A stretch of 13,420 nt of DNA, taken from a bacterium. Its GTDB lineage: Bacteria > Patescibacteriota > UBA1384 > JAMDBS01 > DAOVQR01. The stretch lies in contig DAOVQR010000005.1 of assembly GCA_030628575.1 (NCBI GenBank), forward strand, positions 1 to 13,420, written 5' to 3'. A program made the translations under genes and the position numbers. This document shows positions 1-7,352 of the stretch, one piece after another. Position 1 is the first letter of the stretch, and each line of letters begins with the position of its first letter. The notes below the pieces were generated by a model. That model saw only the letters and a program-made list of their open reading frames with translations, had not been told where the DNA came from and made no database searches.

Positions 1-2
1 AA

Positions 3-104
3 GGAAAGAAATATACAGTTGCTATGTGCGCTGTGTCAAGAAAACTAATTTACAGAATCTACGCTGTTTTAAAGAGACAAACACCTTATGTTGTTAAAGA
101 GTAG
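3..104 (+). CDS. IS110-family transposase, C-terminal fragment (cut by the window edge)
   Basis: An open frame enters from the left edge and stops at the TAG at 102-104, giving 33 residues. The segment VAMCAVSRKLIYRIYAVLK followed by TPYVVKE resembles the extreme C-terminus of IS110-family (DEDD/Transposase_20) transposases, where an A-x-A-R-K-L-L helix precedes a short 'Y' tail. The family recombines DNA with an N-terminal DEDD RuvC-like domain and a C-terminal serine domain, guided by a bridge RNA from a non-coding end of the element. It is the only plus-strand gene seen here, as expected for an inserted element. The rest of the gene lies to the left, so completeness cannot be judged. The identification rests on 33 residues. 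The element's right end should lie shortly after the stop, but IS110 elements usually lack clear terminal inverted repeats and I could not place it. Confidence 0.65.
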   Translation, partial: GKKYTVAMCAVSRKLIYRIYAVLKRQTPYVVKE

Positions 105-126
105 GGCTTGACATAATATAACAGGA

Positions 127-212
127 CTGAATTTATTTCAGAGCCTGTCCCGAATTCATTTCGGGAATCTCGAGATTCTGAACCAAGTAATGTCATGCTG
201 AACTTGTTTCAG
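127..212. repeat. Cluster of modular short palindromes (CTGAA-N5-TTCAG type)
   Basis: Three short hairpins share a stem-5 nt-stem plan: CTGAA/TTCAG at 127-141, TCCCGAA/TTCGGGA at 148-166, and CTGAA/TTCAG at 198-212. A perfect 14-bp palindrome, GAATCTCGAGATTC, sits at 165-178. In addition, 178-188 and 202-212 form a larger inverted repeat with one mismatch. The cluster fills the gap between the transposase end and the tsaB operon. It resembles intergenic REP/MITE-like repeat families. Whether it is part of the IS110 element's end or an older genomic repeat is not decidable here. Confidence 0.6.
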
Positions 213-261
213 TATCAGAACAACAAAAACAGCTAGATTTAAATAATACCACTATATATAA

Positions 262-278
262 AAATACAGCTTGTATTT
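262..278 (-). terminator. Possible terminator after the ruvB-tsaB operon
   Basis: A perfect 7-bp stem (AAATACA/TGTATTT) with a 3-nt loop lies 26 bp beyond the tsaB stop. On the minus strand the T-rich end of the stem runs into TTATATATA. The stem contains only one G-C pair, so this is a weak rho-independent-like terminator candidate. Its position at the end of the operon is the main support. Confidence 0.35.
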
Positions 279-303
279 GCTTATTTAATTATACATTAAA
301 ACA

Positions 304-753
304 TTATTTTAAACTAGTTTCATAATAGGGCTCAACAGGTTTATCAAAATGTGATAATTTATTAATACTAGTGATTTTTTTTGATTTTATAATAATATCT
401 AAAATTGATAATTCTTGATTATATTTTGTGCCTTTTACACCAATTACTGGGATATTTAATGACCAGCCCAGAGTATTGGCAATAGCAATACCAACTCTTA
501 GAGATGTAAAAGATCCGGGACCCTGATAAACTGCAATTTTTGTGATGTTTGATAGTTTGATTTGATTTTTCTCGAGAAATTTATCAATCTCACACAATAT
601 ATCTCTTCTCTTGTTATTTACAACCTCCCAGCACTTTTCGTACATATCAGAAGATTCACCTGCGAGGTGATCGGATTCTGACACCTCGTAGGTGTCAGTT
701 TGGTAGATACCTAGACAATGTTTTATACCATTGGTATTAATTACTAAAATCAT
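304..753 (-). CDS. tsaB: tRNA N6-threonylcarbamoyladenosine (t6A) biosynthesis protein TsaB, short form
   Basis: TsaB is the non-catalytic ASKHA-fold partner that dimerises with TsaD and, with ATPase TsaE, helps transfer the threonylcarbamoyl group to A37 of ANN-decoding tRNAs in the cytoplasm. The protein (149 aa) starts with MILVINTN, matching the family 'ILAIDTS' strand. It carries the hallmark GPGSFTSLRVG at about 77-87, followed by A-x-A-N-T-L-G and IPVIGV. Usual TsaB proteins are about 220 aa. This one keeps only the N-terminal subdomain and part of the next, as in many reduced genomes. Residues of roughly 17-33 are encoded by two palindromic repeats (656-698), and GPGSFT sits about a dozen residues further in than in E. 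coli TsaB. The ATG lies 2 bp after the tsaE stop with only a weak GTGGA upstream, so coupling to tsaE is likely. TsaC and TsaD are not in the window. Confidence 0.9.
   Translation of the reverse strand: MILVINTNGIKHCLGIYQTDTYEVSESDHLAGESSDMYEKCWEVVNNKRRDILCEIDKFLEKNQIKLSNITKIAVYQGPGSFTSLRVGIAIANTLGWSLNIPVIGVKGTKYNQELSILDIIIKSKKITSINKLSHFDKPVEPYYETSLK
656..698. repeat. Two tandem REP-like palindromes inside tsaB
   Basis: A perfect 9-bp stem with a 3-nt loop (CTGACACCT/AGGTGTCAG, 678-698) is followed after 7 bp by a 6-bp stem with a 3-nt loop (TCACCT/AGGTGA, 656-670). Both share the core CACCT-N3-AGGTG, so they look like two related copies. They lie in frame within the tsaB coding sequence. 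The same GACACCT word recurs twice near 13145-13177, which suggests a repeat family in this genome. Confidence 0.75.
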
Positions 754-755
754 AT

Positions 756-1190
756 TTATCCACTTGTGTTTATTTTTATTTTTCTTAAATTTTTATCTAT
801 ATATTTAAATGCTATATTTAAATATTTGTTTGGTTTATATTTACCTAAACGGTCAGACCACTCTACAATTACCAAAGAATCTTTATTGGAAAAAATTTCA
901 GCAAGATCTCTAACTGTCCAATCTGATGTTTTAAGTCTATATAAATCAATATGTATAAGTTGATTATATATCTTATGTTTAATATTATATCTTTTTTCCA
1001 AAACAAAGGTAGGGGATTGGATTTTTCCAGAAATCCCCAGCTCTTTGGCAATTCCTTGAACAAAAGTTGTCTTGCCACTTCCTAATTCACCTTCTAGCAA
1101 AAATATATGATGATTTTTATATTTTTTAAGGATTTCCTTAGCTAACTGGCAGGTCTCCCCTGCTGAATTGGTAATAAATTTTTCTTCCAT
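756..1190 (-). CDS. tsaE: tRNA t6A biosynthesis ATPase TsaE
   Basis: TsaE is a small P-loop ATPase that binds the TsaB-TsaD heterodimer and is needed for multiple turnovers of t6A synthesis. From the chosen start the protein is 144 aa, the usual family length. The Walker A motif GELGSGKTT is at about 34-42, the conserved S-P-T-F at 59-62, the HIDLYRL strand at 80-86, and V-E-W-S-D-R-L at 109-115. The frame stays open nine codons upstream (to 1217). The ATG at 1190 is preferred because GGAG sits 7 nt before it on the minus strand. With this start the gene overlaps the end of the nuclease gene by 49 bp. The tsaB start follows its stop by 2 bp, so the two t6A genes are co-transcribed and probably translated in coupled fashion. 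Confidence 0.93.
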   Translation of the reverse strand: MEEKFITNSAGETCQLAKEILKKYKNHHIFLLEGELGSGKTTFVQGIAKELGISGKIQSPTFVLEKRYNIKHKIYNQLIHIDLYRLKTSDWTVRDLAEIFSNKDSLVIVEWSDRLGKYKPNKYLNIAFKYIDKNLRKIKINTSG

Positions 1191-3496
1191 ATCATTTCTC
1201 CTAACAATATTATACATAATACGGTCGTAATAAGTATAATATAAAAAGCTACAAGAATCAATTTTTGTGATAGATTAATTTTATCCTTTAAATTTGACAC
1301 ATTATGCAAAACATTTGATAATAAAAAATTTGCTAATTTTGATCCACCACTGTCGCTTTGAGAGAAACCAACTAAACTAGCAAGAACTTTACTTTGTTTT
1401 TTTGTCTTTTTCTTTTTAGATTTTTTGGACGAGTATAATATCTCAATATCTTCAATTTGTCTTGGTAAAATACTACAACTGGATTTTGAACAATAAATAA
1501 TACCGGTGATTTTGATAATATCACCTCGTTTCATTTTTTGCCGTTTAAAACCAGCTGATTTACGAATGCTAATTTTCACTTTTCCGTTCTCATCTTCTAA
1601 ATAAAATATTTGACCGGACAATTTTACAACACGCCCGATAAACTCAACGAGTAATCCTTCATTATCATAATTAACATCATTTGATGTAATTTCTTTTGCT
1701 GGTGGACTTTTGTTATTGATAGATAGTATTTTAATCCAATTTAGATTTTTAATTTTTAATCGACGATAATATTTCCCCGACAGTTGACCATAAACTTCAA
1801 TATAATCACCCAGATTCAGTTCAGGGAATTGTTTATAATATGAATAAATTTGGATTGCAGCCGTATCATCTTGAATATAAAAATAACGACTGGATAAAAC
1901 TCCTGGCTTGACTGTTACTTGACCTTTAACCAATGTATAAGTTTTATTAGGTAACTTTCTAGCTTGGGCAATATTTTCTACTTCGGCCGGTTTTTCTGGC
2001 CAAGATTCATCATAGCCGCCAACTGAACTTTTATTCTTCTCTCCTGGGCTTGGATCAAAATACCAATACCAATTTCCATCATTGTCTCGATTATAACTCC
2101 ATCCCTCTTTTGCAATTTCTTTATAAACTACTTCCTCGACCAAACTAATACTTGGATTAAACAAACGAACCGAATCACCTTTGTTATTTAAAGCAATCCC
2201 AGAATCGGTAATTTTAATTATTAAATATCCGTTCGGAGAAATAATAGTTCCATCTGGAAATAGATATGGATTACTGCCACCATCTCGATCATCTAAAAAC
2301 CAGTTAGATAAATCAATTGAATGGTTGGAAGTATTATATAATTCGATCCATTCATTTTCCGAATCTTTACCGTCTGGATTAGGAATAAATTCATTAATAA
2401 TGATATCTGATTTTAAACCAAAATATTCCCAAATGCCTAAGTGATTATTTTTAGCTAATTGTTCTTCATTTTCCCAAGCTGATGATATTATAAGCGGGTT
2501 TGATAAATAATAAGCTCTAGATAAACCATGTTTAATTGAATCAATATCAAAGATTTCATTGTTAATTATTATTGCTGCCAATAGACGATCGTAACTATCA
2601 TATTGCTCACTTGAATCAGATGAAACAAGTAATTTGATGGTTTTCCCTAATAATTCTGACTCGGCAAATTCTTTTGCTTCTCGATAATATGGTTCATCAA
2701 CCTTAAAATCACTAGATTTGGCTGACTCTGGCGAATCGATTCCTAAAAGTCGAATACGTTGATCTTCCCCATTTAAATCAACATTAATAGTATCTCCGTC
2801 AACAATATAAGTAACATAAACCTCTGCTTCTAAACAATCTACGAGCGTAATATATCTAGATACTGATTCGGGATAACTACTGGGAGAACTAAATACTGAT
2901 GGACTATTGGTTGATCTTGGTGTTCCTTTTTCTTCTCTATTTGAATCAAAATTTATTCGCTGGGTAGCTGTATGCCAACTTGAAGCTAATGTTCCATCAA
3001 CAACTAAATCGTTTCTTTCCATAGAATATTTTTTATCATTATTACCTGCCAAAGGTTTTTCACCATTTCCAGCTGTATCGATCAAATTACCATTTTGATT
3101 GTATAATTTTATTTGTAAATTATTATTTGTTAAAGAAACTGCAGAATCAATCAAATCTGGTTCAATATTAAGTATTGATTCTCCTTTCGTGAATGAATGA
3201 TCGGCAGAACTATTGGAAATTAAAAAATACCCTCCAGATTCTATACTTCCAGAAGATATTTCAATCATATCTATTTCTTGACCATCTTTTAATCTTGTTA
3301 ATTTCCAACCTGTTAGATCAATATCGCTATCAGTTATATTTTTTAACTCTATCCATTCATCCGCACTGGAAACAAGGGAACCAGTCCACATTAATTCATT
3401 AATGACGATATCATGTTTTGAAATAGCAAAAACCTTTGGCGATAAAAACATCACCAATAAAAAAATCCCTCCAATTATATATTTTAAATTTTTCAT
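1142..3496 (-). CDS. Exported, membrane-anchored lamin-tail/thermonuclease (SNase) protein
   Basis: Predicted surface nuclease of 784 aa. Visible order: signal/TM segment about 5-24; lamin-tail domain (LTD) about 27-155 (INELMW, DEWIELKN, LTGWKL); Ser/Pro linker about 190-215; staphylococcal-nuclease domain about 224-360; second LTD about 363-482 (IINEFIPNP, NEWIELYN, LSNWFL); two OB-fold-like segments about 517-595 and 610-690; a Lys-rich stretch about 689-703; and a C-terminal TM about 744-766. SNase catalytic positions are kept: D235 (in DGDT), R249, D254, E257 (in IRLLGIDSPE), and R304 (in YDSYDRLLA). The residue matching Thr41 is Ser255. It should cleave DNA/RNA outside the cell in a Ca2+-dependent manner, anchored near the C-terminus. 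A role in breaking down nucleic acid for uptake is inferred. Its ATG abuts the preceding gene's TAA (TAAATG), with no close ribosome binding site, suggesting reinitiation. Confidence 0.88.
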   Translation of the reverse strand: MKNLKYIIGGIFLLVMFLSPKVFAISKHDIVINELMWTGSLVSSADEWIELKNITDSDIDLTGWKLTRLKDGQEIDMIEISSGSIESGGYFLISNSSADHSFTKGESILNIEPDLIDSAVSLTNNNLQIKLYNQNGNLIDTAGNGEKPLAGNNDKKYSMERNDLVVDGTLASSWHTATQRINFDSNREEKGTPRSTNSPSVFSSPSSYPESVSRYITLVDCLEAEVYVTYIVDGDTINVDLNGEDQRIRLLGIDSPESAKSSDFKVDEPYYREAKEFAESELLGKTIKLLVSSDSSEQYDSYDRLLAAIIINNEIFDIDSIKHGLSRAYYLSNPLIISSAWENEEQLAKNNHLGIWEYFGLKSDIIINEFIPNPDGKDSENEWIELYNTSNHSIDLSNWFLDDRDGGSNPYLFPDGTIISPNGYLIIKITDSGIALNNKGDSVRLFNPSISLVEEVVYKEIAKEGWSYNRDNDGNWYWYFDPSPGEKNKSSVGGYDESWPEKPAEVENIAQARKLPNKTYTLVKGQVTVKPGVLSSRYFYIQDDTAAIQIYSYYKQFPELNLGDYIEVYGQLSGKYYRRLKIKNLNWIKILSINNKSPPAKEITSNDVNYDNEGLLVEFIGRVVKLSGQIFYLEDENGKVKISIRKSAGFKRQKMKRGDIIKITGIIYCSKSSCSILPRQIEDIEILYSSKKSKKKKTKKQSKVLASLVGFSQSDSGGSKLANFLLSNVLHNVSNLKDKINLSQKLILVAFYIILITTVLCIILLGEMIWKKNLLPIQQGRPAS

Positions 3497-4321
3497 TTAC
3501 AATTTTATTTCCGTTCCTTCTTTCAATTCCCCTTCTTGATGGGATTCTTTATTATTGTTTTTATTACTGATAGTTGCTAATTTTATTAATGATTCTTGAT
3601 TATCAGGATCCTGATTTATATCAGTTTTTCTATATTTTTGAGTTTTTTGTTCTTTTTCTACCGCATCAATTTGTGATGGAACGTTTTGTTTAATAACTCT
3701 ATTTTTATTTTCATAAACTTTTTCTTCTTCTGGGCCTTCTCTAGTTTTTCTAATTAAAGCTTCGTGTAACTCCATAATAGTATTAGCAATTTTATGGGGT
3801 CTGGGAATATTGACCATTTTAAAATTAGGAGATTCGCCAGCAGTTTCAACATAAACCGTTCCAAAACGGAAATAGGTCTGCAATAAACCCCGCATTCTTG
3901 AAGATACGTCCTGCACTCTAGTTAAAGATTGTTCAGCCACTTGTCGATTGAATAAACCAGTATGTCTGATATTTGTCAAATGAGTTGAAGTAATTGTAGT
4001 AATATCAAGATAATAATTCATCCAAGCCGTTAAAGACAAAGCAAAAATAAACAAAATATATGAACTCACAAACATTATTGTTAAATGCAGATACGATCCT
4101 TCATAAATTTGCACAATATTTAATAAATGTAATGTAACAGTTTCTTGTGAAAATAGAATTTTTATATTATCCCGAAATATCCACAAAGGAATAATTAAAC
4201 TTATAATTAACCCCGAAATTACTAACATCCATGTAAGAAATGCCAAAGGGTGTCTTCTAAGATTATTAATAATATTCTTATCTGCTTTTTGTCCTGAAAA
4301 ATAAGTTCCTTTTTCAAGCAT
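3497..4321 (-). CDS. Bacterial PH-domain (YdbS/bPH2-like) membrane protein
   Basis: A 274-aa protein with two TM segments (about 28-49 and 79-100) followed by a region of about 100-190 that reads like a bacterial pleckstrin-homology (DUF304/bPH2) domain. That region shows WMNYYLDITTIT, then L-x-N-x-R-x-x-G-L-F-N-R, then LTRVQDVS and the beta-strand F-G-T-V-x-V-E-T-A-G-E. In this family the T-L-x-R-V-Q-D-V element is the most constant part. The tail (about 195-274) is hydrophilic, Lys/Glu/Asn-rich and probably disordered. The function of these membrane bPH proteins is poorly defined. The start overlaps the upstream small membrane-protein gene by 8 bp and has an ideal GGAGG 5 nt before ATG. A joint complex with that small protein is possible but unproven. 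Confidence 0.78.
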   Translation of the reverse strand: MLEKGTYFSGQKADKNIINNLRRHPLAFLTWMLVISGLIISLIIPLWIFRDNIKILFSQETVTLHLLNIVQIYEGSYLHLTIMFVSSYILFIFALSLTAWMNYYLDITTITSTHLTNIRHTGLFNRQVAEQSLTRVQDVSSRMRGLLQTYFRFGTVYVETAGESPNFKMVNIPRPHKIANTIMELHEALIRKTREGPEEEKVYENKNRVIKQNVPSQIDAVEKEQKTQKYRKTDINQDPDNQESLIKLATISNKNNNKESHQEGELKEGTEIKL

Positions 4322-4598
4322 TGATACCTCCGCTGATTATTATTAGAACAATACTCGTTGCAATTACAGCGCTCGATATTGTAATATATACAATCATAAC
4401 AGGCCTACAGACATCCCCAATATAACCCTGTTTATATAATATTCTTAAAGCAAAATATGAATATACAACAAAAGCGATTAAAAAAAATATGAATATTAAA
4501 TATAAATATAATTTATAATGATAAATCAAAATAACAATGGCGATAACAAAAATTATAGGCAATATATAAATTAGATTTTTTTTAATTATTTTAATCAT
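4314..4598 (-). CDS. Small membrane protein with three predicted TM segments, unknown function
   Basis: I do not recognise a family. The 94-aa product has a Lys-rich N-terminus (IKIIKKN) and three hydrophobic stretches (about 9-27, 30-52 and 66-90). A short polar loop holds R-I-L-Y-K-Q-G-Y-I-G-D-V. The positive N-terminus suggests an N-in topology. It starts 9 bp after ruvB and its last codons overlap the bPH gene, so it belongs to the ruvB operon and is translationally linked to the bPH protein. It is kept as a real gene because its overlap and spacing are operon-like and the next gene's SD sits inside its 3' end. Confidence 0.72.
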   Translation of the reverse strand: MIKIIKKNLIYILPIIFVIAIVILIYHYKLYLYLIFIFFLIAFVVYSYFALRILYKQGYIGDVCRPVMIVYITISSAVIATSIVLIIISGGINA

Positions 4599-4607
4599 AA
4601 CTTTGTA

Positions 4608-5615
4608 TTATAAATTATTAAGGTGTTTGTATCCTAAATCTGTCAATACTCTGCCTTTTGAAGTACGTTTGATAAAACCTATCTGCATTAAATATGGTTC
4701 ATAGACATCGCAAATTGTATTAGATTCTTCCCCTGTTGCAGCGGCAAGAGTTTGAACACCTACCGGTCCGCCGGAAAATTTATCTTTTAATGTTTTTAAA
4801 ATCAATCTATCTGATTTATCCAAACCAATTGAATCAATTTCCAGTATTTCAAGTGTAGAATCAACAATATTTCTGGTGATTTTACCATCTGATTTTACTT
4901 GAGAATAATCTCTCACTCTTTTAAGTAATCTATTGGCAATTCGAGGAGTAGATCGGGAACGATGAGCAATTTCTTTTAAACTATCCTTGTCTAATTTTAT
5001 CTTTAGGATTTTTGCTGAACGAATAATAATCTGTTCAATTTCATCAGGAGTATAATAATCGAGTTTGTGAATTAAACCAAAACGATCCCTCATTGGTGAA
5101 GAAATTAAACCGATTCTTGTTGTTGCCCCTATTAGAGTGAAGCGAGGCAATTCTAATCTCATTGTTTTAGCAGAAGGACCTTTGCCGATTATCAAATCCA
5201 GCGCATAGTCCTCCATTGCTGGGTAAAGCACTTCTTCAACTACTTTATTGAGCCGATGAATTTCATCAATAAAAAGCACATCTCCATCAGATAAATTGGT
5301 TAGAATTGAAGCTAAATCTCCTGAACGTTCAATTGCTGGTCCAGAAGTAACTCTAATTCCTGAATTCATCTCTTGGGCAATAATGTGAGCCAACGTTGTT
5401 TTGCCTAATCCTGGAGAACCATAGATTAAAACATGTTCCAAGGATTCATCTCTATTGCGAGCTGCTTGGGCAAATATTTTGATGCTATCTTTGACTTTTC
5501 TCTGTCCGACAAAATCTGTTAATTTTTTAGGACGCAAAGTAACATCGAGGTTATTATCCTCTTCTGATGAGTCCTCCGGGGCAATGATATTGTTTTTGTC
5601 TTTTTCCTTGATCAT
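4608..5615 (-). CDS. ruvB: Holliday junction branch-migration helicase RuvB
   Basis: RuvB is the hexameric AAA+ motor that, with RuvA, drives Holliday-junction branch migration for RuvC resolution. The 335-aa length is normal. In order: the N-terminal family segment [13 protein letters not shown] (26-38), Walker [10 protein letters not shown] (66-74), Walker [10 protein letters not shown] (114-122), sensor 1 LIGATTR (161-167), the arginine-finger segment SPMRDRFG (173-180), sensor 2 T-P-R-I-A-N-R-L (223-230), and the C-terminal winged helix [10 protein letters not shown] (282-291) ending in Y-E-P-Y-L-x-Q-x-G-F. The ATG at 5615 has AAGGAAGG just upstream and sits about 25 bp after a consensus -10. 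It is first in a six-gene operon, and ruvA/ruvC are not in the window. Confidence 0.97.
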   Translation of the reverse strand: MIKEKDKNNIIAPEDSSEEDNNLDVTLRPKKLTDFVGQRKVKDSIKIFAQAARNRDESLEHVLIYGSPGLGKTTLAHIIAQEMNSGIRVTSGPAIERSGDLASILTNLSDGDVLFIDEIHRLNKVVEEVLYPAMEDYALDLIIGKGPSAKTMRLELPRFTLIGATTRIGLISSPMRDRFGLIHKLDYYTPDEIEQIIIRSAKILKIKLDKDSLKEIAHRSRSTPRIANRLLKRVRDYSQVKSDGKITRNIVDSTLEILEIDSIGLDKSDRLILKTLKDKFSGGPVGVQTLAAATGEESNTICDVYEPYLMQIGFIKRTSKGRVLTDLGYKHLNNL

Positions 5616-5639
5616 CGCACCTTCCTTATTTCATACCTT

Positions 5640-5668
5640 ATTATATAACAAAAAACAAGCTTTGGCAA
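5640..5668 (-). promoter_or_regulatory. Sigma70-type promoter of the ruvB operon
   Basis: On the minus strand, TTGCCA (5663-5668) and a perfect TATAAT (5640-5645) are separated by exactly 17 bp. The expected transcription start near 5632 gives a leader of under 20 nt that holds just the ribosome binding site before the ruvB ATG. Confidence 0.8.
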
Positions 5669-5680
5669 GCTATTCTTAAT

Positions 5681-5830
5681 AAATAATGTAAAACTAAAAA
5701 CGAAAAAAGTAAAACAACAATTTAAAACTTAAAATATAACTATATTGTTTTGAATTTTGCACTGTTATTTTACGTTTTGCTCTTTACATTTTACGCTTCT
5801 GTGATTTGTAATTTGTTATTTTAATCAATA
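5681..5830. repeat. AT-rich intergenic stretch with degenerate short repeats
   Basis: No gene is seen between the M23 peptidase stop and the ruvB promoter. At 5755-5797, words of the form TTTTGC/TTTTACG recur four times at short irregular intervals, followed by ATTTGTAATTTG near 5804-5815. An inverted repeat AACAAT/ATTGTT (5716-5721 with 5744-5749) encloses a smaller AATAT/ATATT dyad. On the minus strand it is followed by T-rich DNA, so it may act as a weak terminator for the peptidase gene. Confidence 0.45.
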
Positions 5831-7054
5831 TTATGGTAAATAATTGATTGGATTTGCTCGATTGCCATTATCCCAAATTTCGAAATGAAGATGAGGCCCA
5901 GTAGACCAACCAGTGTTACCTAGATATCCAATAATATCGCCTTTTTTCACCTCTTGTCCAGTAGATACTATATAACTCATTAAATGTGCATATAATGAAC
6001 TATATTTGGCATTATGACCGATAACAACATATTTACCATAGCCATAATAATGACCATCTATCATCATATCGCGTACAGTAACTACTGTTCCATCAGAAGC
6101 AGCATAAATTGGTGTTCCCGGGATATTTACCAGGTCAATACCAGTATGAAATGACTGAAACGGTGTGGATTCTCCATAATAACAGCTAATATACTTATAA
6201 TTAGCCGGCCAGGAAAATCCAACTGGGGAAGTACCTCGATCTCTTGGTAATGTACCCCTGTTTTTTTCAGTAGATCTTCTGACCTCCGCTTGGATGCTGG
6301 CAATCTGCGCTTTAACTTGGGAATTTAATTTTTTCGCCTCGGCAACCTGTTCTTCTAATTTACTCTGTTGAACTTCGGTATCTTCTAGAACAATAGATTT
6401 TTCTTGTTTTTGTGAATCCAAACTTTGCTTATAGGCCTGCTGTTCTCCTTTCATTGAAGCTAACTCTGCCTTTTTCTTATCTAAATCGGATTTTTTATTC
6501 TCTAAATCATTTTTAATTTGAGTTACTTTTGCTATAGTCGATTCGAGTTTAGCTTCGAGTATTTCAAAGTAATGAGTATGATTAATTGCCTCAGATAAAG
6601 TTTTAACACTAATTAATAATTCCCAAAAACCCCTTCTGCCTGTCTGATAAAGTTCAATTAATGTATCTTCCTTTTTCTGATTTTCAATTACAAGCTCTCC
6701 TTCTCTTGTTTTTATTTCTCCTTCAGTATTTTGAATCTCTTTTTTTGTTTGTGAAATCTGATTTACAAGAGAACTAATTCTGTTTTCTGTTTCAGAAATA
6801 TTTCCATCTAAAACGTCAATGGAATTGGAAAGATCTGTTGCTTCTTTCTTTTTCTCTTTGGCAGCATCTGATTTTTCTTCTATTTCATTATTAACGCTAT
6901 TTCTTTGATTACGTAGATTTTGTAGTTTAGATGGTAAATTTGAGGATTTGGCAATAGAAAAAGGCACAGACAATAAACAAAACACCACAATTAACATTAT
7001 TGGTGTTTTAAAACGTCTCAAGATATTGAATTTTCTCATCCTCTCCTTATTCAT
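5831..7054 (-). CDS. Exported coiled-coil M23 (LytM-type) peptidoglycan endopeptidase
   Basis: This 407-aa protein is predicted to cut peptidoglycan cross-links outside the membrane. It has an N-terminal TM/signal segment (about 17-35), long heptad-rich coiled coils (about 40-125 and 165-262), and a C-terminal LytM domain (about 290-400). Zinc ligands and catalytic residues are all present: H303 and D307 (FHTGID), H357 (LYAHL), and H388/H390 (GPHLHFE). It should therefore be active, unlike E. coli EnvC, whose LytM site is degenerate. Between the coiled coils, LIELYQTGRRGFWELLIS followed by LSEAI matches the conserved hinge of PcsB/EnvC-like FtsEX partners. The ftsE-ftsX genes lie just upstream on the same strand, supporting FtsEX-controlled wall cleavage during division. 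The start at 7054 is favoured by GAGGGG 8 nt upstream. A second ATG at 7039 also has a purine-rich site (GGAG), only 3 nt away. Confidence 0.92.
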   Translation of the reverse strand: MNKERMRKFNILRRFKTPIMLIVVFCLLSVPFSIAKSSNLPSKLQNLRNQRNSVNNEIEEKSDAAKEKKKEATDLSNSIDVLDGNISETENRISSLVNQISQTKKEIQNTEGEIKTREGELVIENQKKEDTLIELYQTGRRGFWELLISVKTLSEAINHTHYFEILEAKLESTIAKVTQIKNDLENKKSDLDKKKAELASMKGEQQAYKQSLDSQKQEKSIVLEDTEVQQSKLEEQVAEAKKLNSQVKAQIASIQAEVRRSTEKNRGTLPRDRGTSPVGFSWPANYKYISCYYGESTPFQSFHTGIDLVNIPGTPIYAASDGTVVTVRDMMIDGHYYGYGKYVVIGHNAKYSSLYAHLMSYIVSTGQEVKKGDIIGYLGNTGWSTGPHLHFEIWDNGNRANPINYLP

Positions 7055-7074
7055 TATATTTACCCCTCAACTTC

Positions 7075-7102
7075 ATTATATGATGTCAAAACAAAAAATC
7101 AA
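7075..7102 (-). promoter_or_regulatory. Promoter of the M23 peptidase gene
   Basis: On the minus strand a perfect TATAAT (7075-7080) follows TTGATT (7097-7102) with a 16-bp spacer. The -10 lies 20 bp before the ATG, giving a leader of about 14 nt that contains the GAGGGG ribosome binding site. Its layout mirrors the ruvB promoter. Confidence 0.68.
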
Positions 7103-7114
7103 GTCCCTAAATTC

Positions 7115-7146
7115 ATTGTTGCATTGTTCAATTGTTACGTTGTTAA
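7115..7146. repeat. Four tandem copies of an 8-nt unit (ATTGTTNN)
   Basis: ATTGTTGC, ATTGTTCA, ATTGTTAC and GTTGTTAA follow each other without gaps just upstream of the M23 gene promoter. The 332-bp gap between ftsX and the peptidase (7055-7386) holds this repeat, the promoter, a hairpin at 7200-7230 and a 9-nt tandem repeat. I see no gene in it. Confidence 0.7.
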
Positions 7147-7199
7147 ATGGATTAAAATAACAGGTAGATCTCAAAAGTTGCCTGCGACGTGATGACGCA

Positions 7200-7230
7200 C
7201 TGTCATAATACGACGTAGTCGATTTGACAG
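7200..7230. other. Strong hairpin in the ftsX-M23 gap
   Basis: CTGTCA (7200-7205) pairs with TGACAG (7225-7230). The inner arms AAT/ATT and CGAC/GTCG complete a 13-bp stem with two single-base bulges and a 3-nt loop. No T-run follows on either strand, so it is not a normal intrinsic terminator. It could be an mRNA 3'-end stabiliser, a REP-like repeat or a protein-binding site. Confidence 0.55.
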
Positions 7231-7352
7231 TAAGGAATTATACGTTGTGGATAAGAAGTGGAAAAGTTAATAAAAATTAACCTAAAAAAGTATCAATATC
7301 TAATTACTCAATGACTAAAATTATATTAAGGCATTAAAAAATTGGGATTTAT

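Noticed and set aside
105..303. CRISPR array or tRNA in the left gap
   Set aside because: The palindromes have irregular spacing and no constant repeat-spacer pattern, and no cloverleaf can be drawn.
1191..1217. A nine-codon upstream extension of tsaE
   Set aside because: The ATG at 1190 has a well-placed GGAG and gives the normal family N-terminus.
7200..7230. The strong hairpin as an intrinsic terminator of ftsEX
   Set aside because: No T-run follows on the minus strand and it is about 157 bp beyond the ftsX stop.
7246..7254. A perfect DnaA-box word (TGTGGATAA) in the AT-rich ftsX-M23 gap, hinting at an origin
   Set aside because: It is a single box with no cluster and no dnaA, dnaN or other origin-linked gene nearby. 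One 9-mer can occur by chance.
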